Assembly: GCA_027257055.1 (NCBI GenBank)
Contig: JAPVLO010000521.1
Coordinates: 248,001 to 312,000, forward strand
Source: Cephalopachus bancanus
Taxonomy: Eukaryota; Chordata; Mammalia; Primates; Tarsiidae
Length of the DNA stretch: 64,000 nt
Reading direction: 5' to 3'
Positions 46,386 through 57,426 of this stretch are shown here, piece after piece. Position 1 is the first letter of the stretch; the number at the start of each line of letters is the position of its first letter. A program made the position numbers and the translations under genes. The notes under the pieces are model-generated. The model had not been told where the DNA came from. It did no database searches and saw nothing but the letters and a program-made list of their open reading frames with translations.

Positions 46386-47480
46386 AGCAATTCCTTCAAA
46401 AGTCTGTGACTTATTTTGTTTTCAATCTAGAATGCTATACATAGCCAAACTCTAAATCTACCATGAAGGCACAGCAAGGATATTTCCACACATGCAAAGA
46501 TACAAAAAAGTTACCCTCCTATACTTCTCTTGTGCCATCAGTTTTTAGGAAGTTACTTAAGGATATGCTCCAGAACGTAGGGATGTAGACATAGGATCCA
46601 GAAAACAGTGGCTTTAGTTCAGGAAAACAGCACAGAGAATTTTTAGGATAAGAACTGGACAAGAGGCTTTGGAAAGCAGTCAGAGCAGGTAGCAGCCAGG
46701 CTCCAGGGAAAGGCTGGGCTTCAGGGGAGGAAGGGATTCCGCAGACTATACATGATGACAAAGACATTGGAAGCCCCTTAGACTGAGAGAGCACAGAATG
46801 CATGGATAGGATGAAGGGAAAAAGGAAGAAAGAAACAAAAGCATTGAAAGAGTCCAGGATATATTAAAGGTGTTACAGAATTATGATCCCAATAAAAGTA
46901 ACTTGGAAATCAGTGGGCTTCAGAAAAAATAAGATGGATTCCAAGCAACTTAAATAAGAAGCTGGATGATAACAGAAACATAATGATGAGTACAGTACAT
47001 GTTCTTTTTCCAGGAATTAAGGAAAAAAGACAATTGGAAAACTCCTGAACCCAAGACAGAGCCACCTATGAGAAAGGCATAGTTCAATTATGAAGCAAAG
47101 TTTACTTACCGTGACATGATGGTGATCAAATGGTAGACTGTAAGGAAGAAAAATTCATTTTGTCATTTTCCCGTGAAGTCATGACATTGGAATCAGAGAG
47201 TAACCATTTCTTCTTGGCTTTAAAGGAAAAAGCTATGTAACCTGATCTGTAAATACTTTTAATTGATTTTCATCTTTAAGAAAAATCAACCTATGGAGAA
47301 AGTATGAAAGACTTAATTATGGTTTCAGAACAAAATATTCGTGTTTCCAAGGGTCTATCATTTCCTTCCTACCAAAAGAAAGTAGAAGTAATCAGCTTGA
47401 GTTTAGAGGCTATATTGTAAGAAAAATAATATATCTTTAAACATTAGAATTACACTCAGTTCAGAACAATCATTTATAGA
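46386..47480. other. Gene-free DNA
   Basis: No gene or repeat that I can name. Confidence 0.45.
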
Positions 47481-47484
47481 TTTA

Positions 47485-47599
47485 AGTTTGCATCAGAATC
47501 ACCTGGAGGGCTTGTTAAAACACAGATTTCTGGCCTCACCCCAGAGTTCCTGGTTCAGTGGGGTAGGATTCAAGAATTTTCTTATGCTCCTGGGTGAGA
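47485..47599 (+). mobile_element. MER5-type (hAT-Charlie) fragment
   Basis: CATCAGAATCACCTGGAGGG, AACACAGATTTCTGG, CCTGGTTCAGTGGG in MER5A order. It ends where the Tigger begins, and TGCTAATCC just after the Tigger fits its continuation. Confidence 0.75.
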
Positions 47600-48337
47600 C
47601 AGTTGAATATCCTTTATCCAAAAGGCTTGGGACCAGAAGTGTTTCAGATTTTTTTGGAACTTGGAATATTTGCATATACATAATGAAATATCTAAACGTG
47701 AAATTCATTTATGTTTCGTATACAACTTTATATGCATAAGCTGAAGATAATTTTATACAATATTTTTAATAGTTTTGTGTATGAAGCAAAGTCCATGCAC
47801 ACTGAGCCATCGGAAAGCAAGAGTGTCACTGTCTCAGCCCCTCCCCCATTGTGGACAGTCTGTGGTTCTGGGGCATCACACTCATTCTTGACTCTGAATT
47901 TATATGCTACCCATAAGCAGTAATTTCCTTTTTCTTTTTTATTTTAAAGACGTGGGGTATGATTCAGGATTAGGTATACAAGTGGTAAAGCACAGGTAAA
48001 GTCTGGGCCTCCCTTTGGTCCCCACTTTGTCTGGTTTGAGATCAGGTATTCTTATTGATGCTCTGTGCCCCCCCCAGTAATTTTCTTATATTATTCATAC
48101 ATGAATATTTAACAGTAAAAGTTATGACACACCAGTAATATCGTGGAAAAAAATGTGCTTCAGGTAACGAGGCGGCACGGCAGCACCCTCAGAACACCTG
48201 CACCTAAACAGCAGCATCAACCAACAGTGGCACGTAAGGTCAGGCGTGGAGTTTTCCACTTGTGGCATCATATTGGCGCTCAAGAAGTTTTGGATTTTGG
48301 AGAATTCCAGATTTTCAGATAACGGATGCTCAACCTG
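47600..48337 (+). mobile_element. Tigger-type non-autonomous DNA transposon
   Basis: Terminal repeats CAGTTGAATATCCTTTATCC and the complement GGATGCTCAACCTG. Interior blocks (GGGACCAGAAGTGTTTCAG, TTTGCATATACATAATG, ACGAGGCGGCACGGCAGCAC) match a common primate Tigger relative. No transposase gene. It is interrupted by a 144-bp L1 tail. Flanking TA is no longer clear. Confidence 0.8.
47931..48074 (-). mobile_element. 144-bp L1 3'-UTR micro-insertion in Tigger
   Basis: Reversed lineage L1 3'-UTR only. Flanks CAGTAATTTCCTT (47918-47930) and CAGTAATTTTCTT (48075-48087) agree at 12 of 13. Confidence 0.9.
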
Positions 48338-48968
48338 TGCTAATCCGTGAAACACACATACGTATTCCATGAGACAAGGTGGTAGTGAGGAATGAGACCC
48401 ACTGAGCAAGTGACCGTGTCTTCCATCTCAGCTCACTTTGTGGGCCAAATGCAGGGACGGGTGAGGTCATTCACATCATTGATGGGTTCTGCCTGCCCCA
48501 CACTCCCTCTGCCTGTCTTCCTCCCAATCTCCCTCCCTCTCTCTCACTCCCTCCTACAACTGTTTGCCTCTTCTTTCTTGGCTCATACAGATAAACTAAA
48601 TGTACACATACTGCAACTCCACTCTAACTTCCTGTTATAAAGCAGAGAGTCAAGATAGTTTAGCACTAATAGAATTAAAATCGAAATTTAATCATATTAT
48701 TTATAGTGAAAAAATAACCTAGAGTGGACATTACAAGAGCAATATAAGTGTACTGGGAAAAAGGAAGGGAGTGGTGTAAATGAACTAAGAAGCCACCCGT
48801 CATAGTAGGAAGTCAATAAATAATACTTAAGGTTGATAAGAGTGAGCAGCATACATTTAACATCTGCAGACATGGAAGAAACCACTTGAAGAACCAAAGT
48901 CTGGAATACTGAAGGGGAGCTCAGGATGGGTAGAGGTGAGATAAAGATCTAATATATATGTATATATA
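48338..48968. other. Unique DNA
   Basis: Apart from possible MER5 residue at its start, nothing recognised. Confidence 0.45.
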
Positions 48969-49094
48969 TTTTTTGAGTAGGGGGTCTCACTCTATCACCC
49001 AGACTGGAGTGCAGTAGTATGATCACAGCTCACTGCAGCCTGGACCTCTTGGACTCAGGCAATCCTCCCACCTCAGCCTCCTGAGTAACTAGGA
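48969..49094 (-). mobile_element. Alu right-arm monomer (FRAM-like)
   Basis: Single reversed right arm (ACCCAGACTGGAGTGCAG, TCACTGCAGCCTGGACC) retaining the insert specific to the right arm. Confidence 0.75.
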
Positions 49095-49275
49095 TGAATC
49101 TTGCCCTGAGTGGCAGTACTAGCAGGCCTGAGGATAGCAGGACATGGAGGAAGACTTGTTCTTCATATTGTAAAGTTTAATGCCTGGTGAATTTATGGCA
49201 TAAAGCTTCTACTTCCATGATAACCCACTAAATATGTTTTTTATTCTTATTTTTAAATTTAAATAAGACAGTTTA

Positions 49276-49590
<315 letters not shown>

Positions 49591-49603
49591 AAGACAGTTT
49601 AGG

Positions 49604-50514
49604 CGAACCCAATGTTGTGTGATTTTATTCTCAGGACCCGGTAAGGCTGACATGACGACCTCCCAGGGCAGATGAGGGTCTTGATGCTGCTTCCCCAGTG
49701 TAATGCCAATCCCCATATCCTGACCCGTAGTCCCTCTGGCCCCTTGTTTCTCAAACTGAAGGAAAGACCCCCATCACACACACATACCCATCCACATTAA
49801 CCCAAGCGAAACCAGCTCTCACCTCCAGCCACATCCTTGGATGGCCTGACTTATAAATGGTCCCCAGTCTTTCTAGAGTCCCCAGAAGTAGCCTTTAGCC
49901 TTTTAACTTTCCTTTCCCTACTTTTAAAACACCTCAAACAGTAGTGCAGGGATTGAACTGGAAACTATCTAAGAAAAATTATCCTGCATCCCAGTTGATT
50001 ACGAACCTGCGACCCATTACAAGATTCGGGTACTTTAATTCCTTTACTAGATTGTAAATTCCCACCCCCTGGATCATTTAATTAATCCTCACTTGCTCCC
50101 AGTCCCCAACTTCAAGAAGAATAAATTAAGTCCAGAGACTTCGGATGGCTATCCCAAATGCATAGCAAATTTCCAAACAAGCAAGCCAACACAGCAATGT
50201 TAACTCCAGGTCCGTGTTCTTCCAAACAACTGTTACTTCTCAAGGCAGTCATGAGTCTTGCCACTGGGTGTTTGATTGTTGGCCACCTGAACCTCATACT
50301 CACTGCAACCTACAGTTAAGACCTCGGGATTCATTCATACCCAGCCTTGGATAAAATGCAAACCCAAAGCATCTTGGAAGAGACTGGGATCCAGAATTGC
50401 ACTGCTGATGGCCCAGAGGGTGCCACGCCCAGCATCACTTGATCAGCGGGGCACACTTGCTAGGAGCTCAGACCCTGGGCAGATGGCCCTGAGTTTAAAC
50501 ATACCTGACTGTAA
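49604..50514. other. Unique DNA
   Basis: No gene or repeat recognised. Confidence 0.45.
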
Positions 50515-50702
50515 AAACTTTTTTATTTTACTTAGAGGCAAGGGATATATATGAGGATTGGTTACATAGGTATATTGCATGATGCTGAGGTTTGGGCGTC
50601 TGATGAACCCACTCCACAAGTGGTGAGCATGATAACTGACAGGTGGTTTTTCAGCCAGCCCCCCTTCCCAACCCCACCCTTCCATTTAGTAGTCCCCAGT
50701 CT
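50515..50702 (-). mobile_element. L1M-type 3'-UTR fragment (L1MA/MB-like)
   Basis: Reversed 3'-UTR of an older L1: TTGGTTACATAGGTATATTGC, GAGCATGATAACTGACAGG, then C-rich text. Confidence 0.7.
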
Positions 50703-50724
50703 TACAATTTGCAAGTTATAAGAT

Positions 50725-50830
50725 TTGGGGCTAGTCAGCCTCCCTGAGCCTCATTTTCCCCATCTTTAAAATGGAGACTATCCATAGCGTCTATTTTGTG
50801 ATTCATTATGGGGATTAGTTGGAATGATTT
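50725..50830 (+). mobile_element. MIR SINE fragment
   Basis: CCCTGAGCCTCATTTTCCCC, ATCTTTAAAATGGAG: typical MIR 3' text. Confidence 0.7.
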
Positions 50831-51724
50831 TCACATATGCATATACAGTGTCTGATGTATATTTTTAACGTGAACAATGTCATTTTTGTGATTACAACTG
50901 ACATACAGATTACTGAATTGCCTGGGAGAGAAAAGTGAAACCATAAGCTACTATTAGAAATAGGACGAGTTAAGTCCCCCAGTGGGTCCCTTCTATGAGG
51001 AAAGCTCCTCAGTGTAGATGGTTTGGGAAGAGCTTTTTGACATTGAATTCCCTTCAACTTTCCTGTCCATAATCTCAAGCGACATCACACGGGTCATAAC
51101 AAGGACATCCAAAGCATGAAGTGAAAAGAACTGACTCTAGCAAGAGCCGGGAAGAGCACTCACTGCACTGAAGGCCTAGTGAAGGGTTAACCACCCGGGT
51201 AGGGGACAAAGGGTTGAGAGGTGGGGTGGGGGAGAGCAAAGTGTGTGACAGCTTCCCAGGCAGCTATTTTTATCTTGTGTTTTGAGCATCTGACTCAAAC
51301 TGGGTGAAAGATTTCATTTTCTTACTTGGAAAGTTTTCAAAACACCAAAAGAATTTGGTCAAGAGGGAAATAAACCCACTCTAGCCAAATCTTTTTCAGT
51401 GGGTTAAAAAAAAAAAAACAGCAAAAAATGAATCGCAAATCTGCTTCAGGCAATATATGGACCCATTCAGGGGAAGTTGTTATTTGTTTATCAGTAGCAG
51501 ACAGCAGCTTCCTGCAACCAACAGCAGCTGTCACCCTGTGAAAGGACGTCTTTTCATTTTCATGAAGAGTGGTGAACATTTTAAGGCAGAGCAAATGACA
51601 AAATATTTGACTGCATTTATCCCTTTTGGCTATTTTTACCCCTGTGCTATGCAAGCGCCTTCCAGGCTTCCCTGATAGCATCTTCTTTTTTATTCTAGTC
51701 CTGCGCAGCAGCCAAAGCCCCCGT

Positions 51725-51830
51725 GTTGTCATTTTCATTTTGCAGATGGAGAAGCTGAGACCCTGAGACTTCCATCACATGAGCACGGTAGGGCCAGGCA
51801 GAGCTGAAAGCTGCTCCACCGTTGACTTAA
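51725..51830 (-). mobile_element. MIR SINE fragment
   Basis: Antisense TTTTGCAGATGGAGAAGCTG and following text fit MIR. Confidence 0.55.
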
Positions 51831-54261
51831 AACTAGCTCAAGTCCCAGGGGAGGGACCATGACCATCAGAGAAATGGGAACGAATACCGATTCTGTAAAT
51901 GTCAATATGCAGCAGGGCAAACAGGACATGTGGTGACCTCGAAAATATAGAGTTGAACTGCTCTTTTCTTCTCCACAGAAGAGTTTGGTACAGAACACAC
52001 ACAGCACCATGTGTTTGCAGTGTATGAATCTTGTTTTCTCAGCTGAGGATGAAGTATGAGATCCTATGCTTAGTGGTGCAGTTTACTTCCCACCATTCCT
52101 TCTTACATATTCATAACCTGGGCAATTTTTTTCTACATGCTTCTGCCAGGCTGTGTAGTTCTTTCTCCATCCAGAGTTTTCCTAATTATTTTGCTAAACT
52201 CCCTGATCCCATTCCTTTATTCTTAGATCTTACACTGAGTTCCTGCAGAGGGGCATAGGGCTGGGAACCTGCAAACACAAAGATGACTAGGTCTCAGTTC
52301 CTAGTGTCACAGGATTTGCAGGCTGCCGGGGAAAACTGACAAGTAAAAAGGTAGGCAGATCCACAAAGAAATATCCTGGGAACCGTGGAAGTCATCGTCT
52401 CTGATGGGTGAGGAAAGGCTCTCTTTTCTCCTGGGTATGTACCCTGAGCGCCTCTGGTTTGACCTTTCATCCCTGCCATGCCCCCTCTGCCCAGTCTCCC
52501 TTGGGTGTTGAAATTTCCTCTAATATCTTCCTCTCCACACTTCACATCAGACCTTCAACCCCTAAATTCATTATTCCAGGTCATGAAGGAAAGGTTCATG
52601 CATATAATACTGATTTTTCCAGATGTCTTGCCCATAGGCAGTTTCTTCATAGAGTAAATCAATGTTAATTCTTTAAAGTGAAGCAATATTGTGGTCTTTT
52701 TTCCCAAGAGCACATTCTGAAGATTATAATCTACAAAGACTATTAAAATGAGAAAGAATCCCTGGGCCTAGCTTGGTACTAATTTTCATTCATCTCATTT
52801 ACAGAGTGGATAGGTGAGAAATGTCCTCCTCATCTCTGGATTGACGATATGCTGACAGCTCTACCCATCAGGCAAGTTGTCATAGCCCAGTGCTTTACAG
52901 AAGCTGTTAAACAAAACTGTTAAACAAAGGTCCCACTGGCTAACAGTTCTAGGAGATGAGAAAGAAGAAAGCTAACCTTAGTGTCCAGAGAAAAAGATTC
53001 CACTCACCCAGCAGAGAAGTGGACATAGCAGTAAAGCCTTTAACAGAGGTATTAGAATGTAAAGAAAAATTCCCAATATATATCTGTATTTCTGCTTCCT
53101 TTATGATTTTGAAATCAATCTCTGCTTGAAATATATTGATAACTAATCAGCCAGCCATGACAATCTCACTGAAACTTGGATCCATCTTCATTAGCAAATG
53201 TAAAAACCACTTATATCTATAAATACAGGGCAGAGAAAATATTGGGGGTGTAATCCCATATCCACAATTATACTGCTCTGCCAAAGAGCTGGACTATAGC
53301 TGGGAACCTTGAACAATCACGAAAAGGACAACGACCATTTACACAATCATATTAATAGTGTGGTTGGTGGTCATTTCACAGTAGCTTAAAGAATCTTAAG
53401 TACATATAAAATATCCAAAGGACATATTTCAGCTGCTAGGTTTGGACTCTTTCCTTTCCTTCCTTTCAACAGTTTTAGATTCTTCTGAGTTTTAGAACAT
53501 CCAGGTTCCTCAAGGACAGACAGAAGTTCCATGAGGGCATAAGAGAGACTTCACACAGTGACCTATTTTGAAGTCCAACTCAGACAGACGGCAAGAGTGT
53601 CTCAGTGGTCTCCAAGATCCTGGCCATGCTTGGGACCTGGAGAACAGCTTCTAGGATGGGGCCAATGCAAGAGGAATACGCTGCCAGTGAGCTGGGAATA
53701 AAAGGGCCCTCAGCCAGCAGGTGGCCCTGCAGTCTTTGGCAATCGAATCTTTTGGGGTGTTCTCTGTTCGTCACTCTACCCAAAGTGCTGTGATACCCCT
53801 TTGGTTGTCTTCTCTGCCCTCTTCTGATTTTGCTGAGTCATGTCATGCTGTGTCATAGAACTCTGTGTAGCAGGAGGCTCAAAGAAATCCTCTTTTGTGG
53901 CTGACTGTCAGGTTCACTCGTCATCAGGGGCAGGCTCTCATGCCAAGAACTTCAGTGAATTTGGTCAAGAAGAGGGTCTGTTCATGGGGGCCATCCAAAC
54001 CTGAGGGTGATGAAGAAGACATGTCTGTGGGTGAATCAAAGCCTCTCTAATGTTTGAGGACTCCTCTCCAAGTGAAACGTACCACCTACGGCTCCCTCCC
54101 CAAGTTCAAAGGCTCTAGGCATCCATGTTGCATGGCCAAGTCATTCTCTCAGGAAAGGCTCCAGACGCACATCAATCTCACAGACCATAGAGTGGAAGAA
54201 GGGGACTTTCTGTCTCCCACCTGTGCCTGGCTAACTTTGCATGCAGAAGGAAAGTGGTAGT

Positions 54262-54320
54262 CTCTTTAGCAGAGGGGTGGACTACACTCTCTCCAAAGGC
54301 AAAGGTCCTCTGCTAAAGAG
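54262..54320. repeat. Perfect 14-bp inverted repeat (hairpin)
   Basis: CTCTTTAGCAGAGG (54262-54275) pairs with CCTCTGCTAAAGAG (54307-54320) across a 31-base loop. Free of known elements. Confidence 0.85.
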
Positions 54321-54743
54321 AACCTATTTTTCCCTCTGCTGGAAAGGTGGGGAAGGATCTGTTTTTTACCATCCTCTCCTGATTTCTTAGTCAAAAGGGT
54401 CTCAGAGAAGATCCTTCAGTGGCTGAGGGAAGATGAAGGTGTTAGTGAATCTAAATTGGAAGGGAGAGGGCACCTAAATTATTCTACACAATAAGAGGAA
54501 GGAGGGAAGAAGCTGAAAGGAAACTGGTGGGAGGCAGAAAGAACAGAGGAGTGAAGAAGAAGTTTCGCTGTGATATATTCTCCCTCTTTCCAGAAACAGC
54601 CTGGAAAATCATCACTATCAATTAATGCTTTGGGGGCTAGTGAGGTGGGGGAGATGGGATTTTAGGAGGGGCTCAGTCTTTAGGGGGTTGTCTCTACATG
54701 ATCAAACGGCAGGAGCAAGGACAGCCTGAGGTGCTACCTCTCA

Positions 54744-54809
54744 GGGACAATGTAAGGTAATTAGCAAGGGTGTCATGGGACAATGTAAGGTAATTAGCAA
54801 AGGGTGCAG
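54744..54809. repeat. 33-bp tandem duplication
   Basis: GGGACAATGTAAGGTAATTA begins both units, at 54744 and 54777. Divergence is confined to the unit ends. Confidence 0.85.
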
Positions 54810-55074
54810 GACAGCTTTCTCCTGGCTCTATGACTGTCATGGCCAAGGTCATTTTAAGGTGTCAGGGCCACTCTCCTGGTGAGCTATGGGAAGAGACCAC
54901 CTCTGATACCCTGCCAGTGATCTGGGAACAAAAAGCCCTCTCAGGCTACAAGCAGGAATTGAATGAGTTTCGATGGAGATATTTATTTTGATGAGCTGTT
55001 TTAAGATCCTGCTTGGTATGATGGTGACACATAGCTGTAAATGCAACCTGGGCCCAGACATTAGCTTATTTAGT

Positions 55075-55260
55075 GGTGCTCTAACCCTGGGCCCTGGTAC
55101 ATAAACATCAGTATCATCTGAGAACTTAGTGGAAATGCCACCTCTCTGGTTCCCACCAGATTGACCCAGCCAGACACTTGGGAGGTAGGGCTCCGTGATG
55201 TGCTAAACAAGTTCCGTGGGTGACCCTGATCCATCCTGACATTTGAGGAGAACTGGCATA
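55075..55260 (+). mobile_element. MER5-type fragment
   Basis: AACATCAGTATCATCTGAG, AACTTAGTGGAAATG fit a diverged MER5. Confidence 0.55.
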
Positions 55261-55263
55261 TTC

Positions 55264-55442
55264 AGTGATTCTCAATGTTTAGTGACATCTGAACCAGCAG
55301 TAGGACTTGTCAAACACAGAATCCAAAAATCCCTGGCACAGATACCAGGGTTTTGGCTGTGTGAGCCTGGGGTGAGTGTGGCACCTTACGTGTAACGAGC
55401 TCTGCAGTAATTCCGGTGCCCATCCAAGTTTGAGAACCACTA
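55264..55442 (+). mobile_element. MER5-type element
   Basis: Starts CAGTGATTCTCAATGTTTAG and ends AAGTTTGAGAACCACTAG, the two inverted termini of a MER5/Charlie element. Confidence 0.7.
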
Positions 55443-55796
55443 GAGCAACAGATTGAGAAGAAACTGAGATCCATAGCTGGAAACTATGAGCCAGTGTTGC
55501 TGGAAAATTAAACAACTTATTGAAACAATTAAGGCCTCCCAGGATAAGTAAAGGAGCTTAATTAACATTCCTTGTTAATGCAGGGTGTCCTGCAGCCTAC
55601 AGAGAGGAGGCTTTGGAGATTATACTCAGAAAAGAGTTCTTCATCCTTAAGCCCAAAGCTTGACTCCAGAGAACATGAACAAATGGGACCCCAAGGAGTT
55701 ACCCAGAGACTACTTCACACCTCCCAGGGAAGAAGCTGAGGTCCAAGTGTCCAATGCAGATGGGAACTCCACATCCTTCTCCAGGGTAGGATGTGG

Positions 55797-55978
55797 AGTT
55801 CAGTTTCTCAAAGGGTGGTCCTCAGAATAATCTAGAACAGTTTGGAGGTAGTTACAAATGCAGATTCGGATTCTTGGGACTTTCTCAGGCCTGCTGAGTC
55901 CATTTGTGGGATTGGGGACCAAAAATCTAAATTCTTAATGTGTGTCTCTCATGCACATTCCAACCTAAGAACCACTGA
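55797..55978 (+). mobile_element. MER5A-like element
   Basis: Starts AGTTTCTCAAAGGGTGGTCC and ends CTAAGAACCACTGAA; interior CAAATGCAGATTC fits MER5A. Confidence 0.75.
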
Positions 55979-56015
55979 ACATCGAGTCTAGAAACACGAC
56001 TATAAAAAGGCTGGT

Positions 56016-56105
56016 TATCCTCTATGACCATACCACTCTGAATGCGCTCAATCTTGTCTGATCTCAGAAGCAAAGCAGGGTTGGTCCTGGTTAGTACTTG
56101 GAGGG
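56016..56105 (+). pseudogene. 5S rRNA retropseudogene without A-tail
   Basis: TATGACCATACCACTCTGAA, TGTCTGATCTCAGAAGC, GGTTAGTACTTGGAGGG match about the first 85 bases of 5S rRNA with several substitutions; the 3' third is missing. A perfect 12-bp duplication AAAAAGGCTGGT flanks it (56004-56015 and 56106-56117), so it was inserted by a retroposition-like process, yet there is no A-tail. Not functional: the internal promoter is mutated and the 3' end is missing. Confidence 0.82.
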
Positions 56106-56117
56106 AAAAAGGCTGGT

Positions 56118-56558
56118 AAGCATCATTTACACTTTAGTGAAAGGCAAGAACAATCCGTGCAGTTCCATGGTCAAAAGCTGTGTGCCTGGGACAGAGACGC
56201 AAAGGGGATCCATGTTTTCCATTTCCACCCCGGGAAGGGCAAAGGATCCTTGGTTCAGGTGAGGCCACTTATGAATTGTTGGTTTTCATGTGCAGGCTAA
56301 GCACTTCATGTTTGAGATATGTACTATACAGTGTATTAATTATATTAAACTTAATATATTTTTGTAACAAGAATGCTTGTCTGGAATTTAAAATACGTAC
56401 TCCCAGGAGATCTGGGAAAGTAAGAAAATGCCTAGCCAGCAATACACCATAACATTGTCGGGGGAAATTGCTTTGATATAGCTATAAATATAAGATTTCA
56501 CATAATATTTAATTTTCTCATTTCTTGTTCTTTTTGTTTTGTTTTTAATTTTGTTTCC
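56118..56558. other. Unique DNA
   Basis: No gene or repeat recognised; a 90-codon frame at 56180-56452 has no known domain. Confidence 0.45.
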
Positions 56559-56676
56559 TTTTTTTAAAGATGTGGGATATAGTCCAGAATTAGGTACACA
56601 AGTTGGACACCGTACAGGTAAAATGTGGGCCTCCCTTTGGTCCCCGCTTTGCCTGGCTTGAGATCAGGTTCTTTTC
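56559..56676 (-). mobile_element. L1 3'-UTR micro-insertion
   Basis: About 118 bp of the reversed lineage L1 end (TTAAAGATGTGGGATA, GGGCCTCCCTTTGGTCCCCG). Imperfect flanks near 56545 and 56679 suggest a decayed target-site duplication. Confidence 0.82.
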
Positions 56677-56679
56677 GTT

Positions 56680-57131
56680 AATCCCATTTTCCTTTTAGAA
56701 CCCAGTTGAAAATTCCTTAAGTGGAAATTAAAAAGAAGCGAGCAGGTACATGTTATGGCGATGGCAAGGAAGGGGTGCCATTAGGGAGGCTGGAAGCTCT
56801 GCGTTCCATTCTGTGGGGGGATGGGGGGAAGAGATGCCCAGACCTAGAGGCAGGGGGATGTACCAGGGGAGGGAGGTGAGCTCATCTCTGGAAACCCCCA
56901 AAGTGCCCAATAGGAGAAGCCGTCCAAGCATCCCATTGCTATCCCCATGGGTCCTTCCCAAAACTCGAGCTACCACTCCACAGTTTAAAGGTTTATCATC
57001 AGTTACTTCCATTCTAACGGTAGATTTGTTGGAATACACAGGCTTGCCAGGACCCAAGGATTTAGAAGTAGACGTCAAACACCCTACAAATTTCCCTACA
57101 GATATGCATGTCTACTTTTACAGTATAGATT
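56680..57131. other. Unique DNA with overlapping open frames
   Basis: 128- and 116-codon frames on opposite strands (56728-57136) are unusually long for this base composition, but I recognise no domain. Confidence 0.35.
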
Positions 57132-57144
57132 TGTAGTACTTTTT

Positions 57145-57413
57145 TTTTTTTGAGTCAGATTCTCACTCTATTTGCCCAGGTTGGAGTGAAGTGGAATGCT
57201 TACAGCCATCCCAGGCGATCCTTCTGCCTCAGTCTTCCAAGTAGCCAGAACTACAAGCATGCGCTTCCACACCTGGCTAATTTTTTGATATATTGTAGAG
57301 ACAAGGTATCACCAAGTTGCCTAGGCTGGTCGCAAATGCCTGGGCTCAGGCAATCCTCTCGCCTCGGCCTTCCAAAGTGCTGGGATTACAGGCTTGAGCC
57401 ACTGCACCCGGCC
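57145..57413 (-). mobile_element. Intermediate-age Alu
   Basis: Both arms, shortened by a deletion near 57200. TGTAGTACTTTTT (57132-57144) and TGTAGCACTTTTT (57414-57426) flank it, differing at one base. It carries AATTTTTTGATATATTGTAGAG, intermediate between the AluJ copies and the young subfamily. Confidence 0.92.
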
Positions 57414-57426
57414 TGTAGCACTTTTT

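Larger units (their letters stand above)
50831..55074. other. Repeat-poor 4.2-kb stretch
   Basis: Besides a MIR at 51725-51830, a hairpin and a short tandem duplication (listed), no element recognised. Frames such as 51337-51738 (minus, 133 codons) and 52294-52668 on both strands lack known domains. MEF2-like CTATTTTTAT near 51264 lies in it. No exon identified. Confidence 0.4.

Noticed and set aside
56728..57136. Overlapping 116- and 128-codon frames on opposite strands
   Set aside because: Kept only as an unexplained stretch; a GC-rich segment gives fewer stops by chance and no protein family is recognisable.
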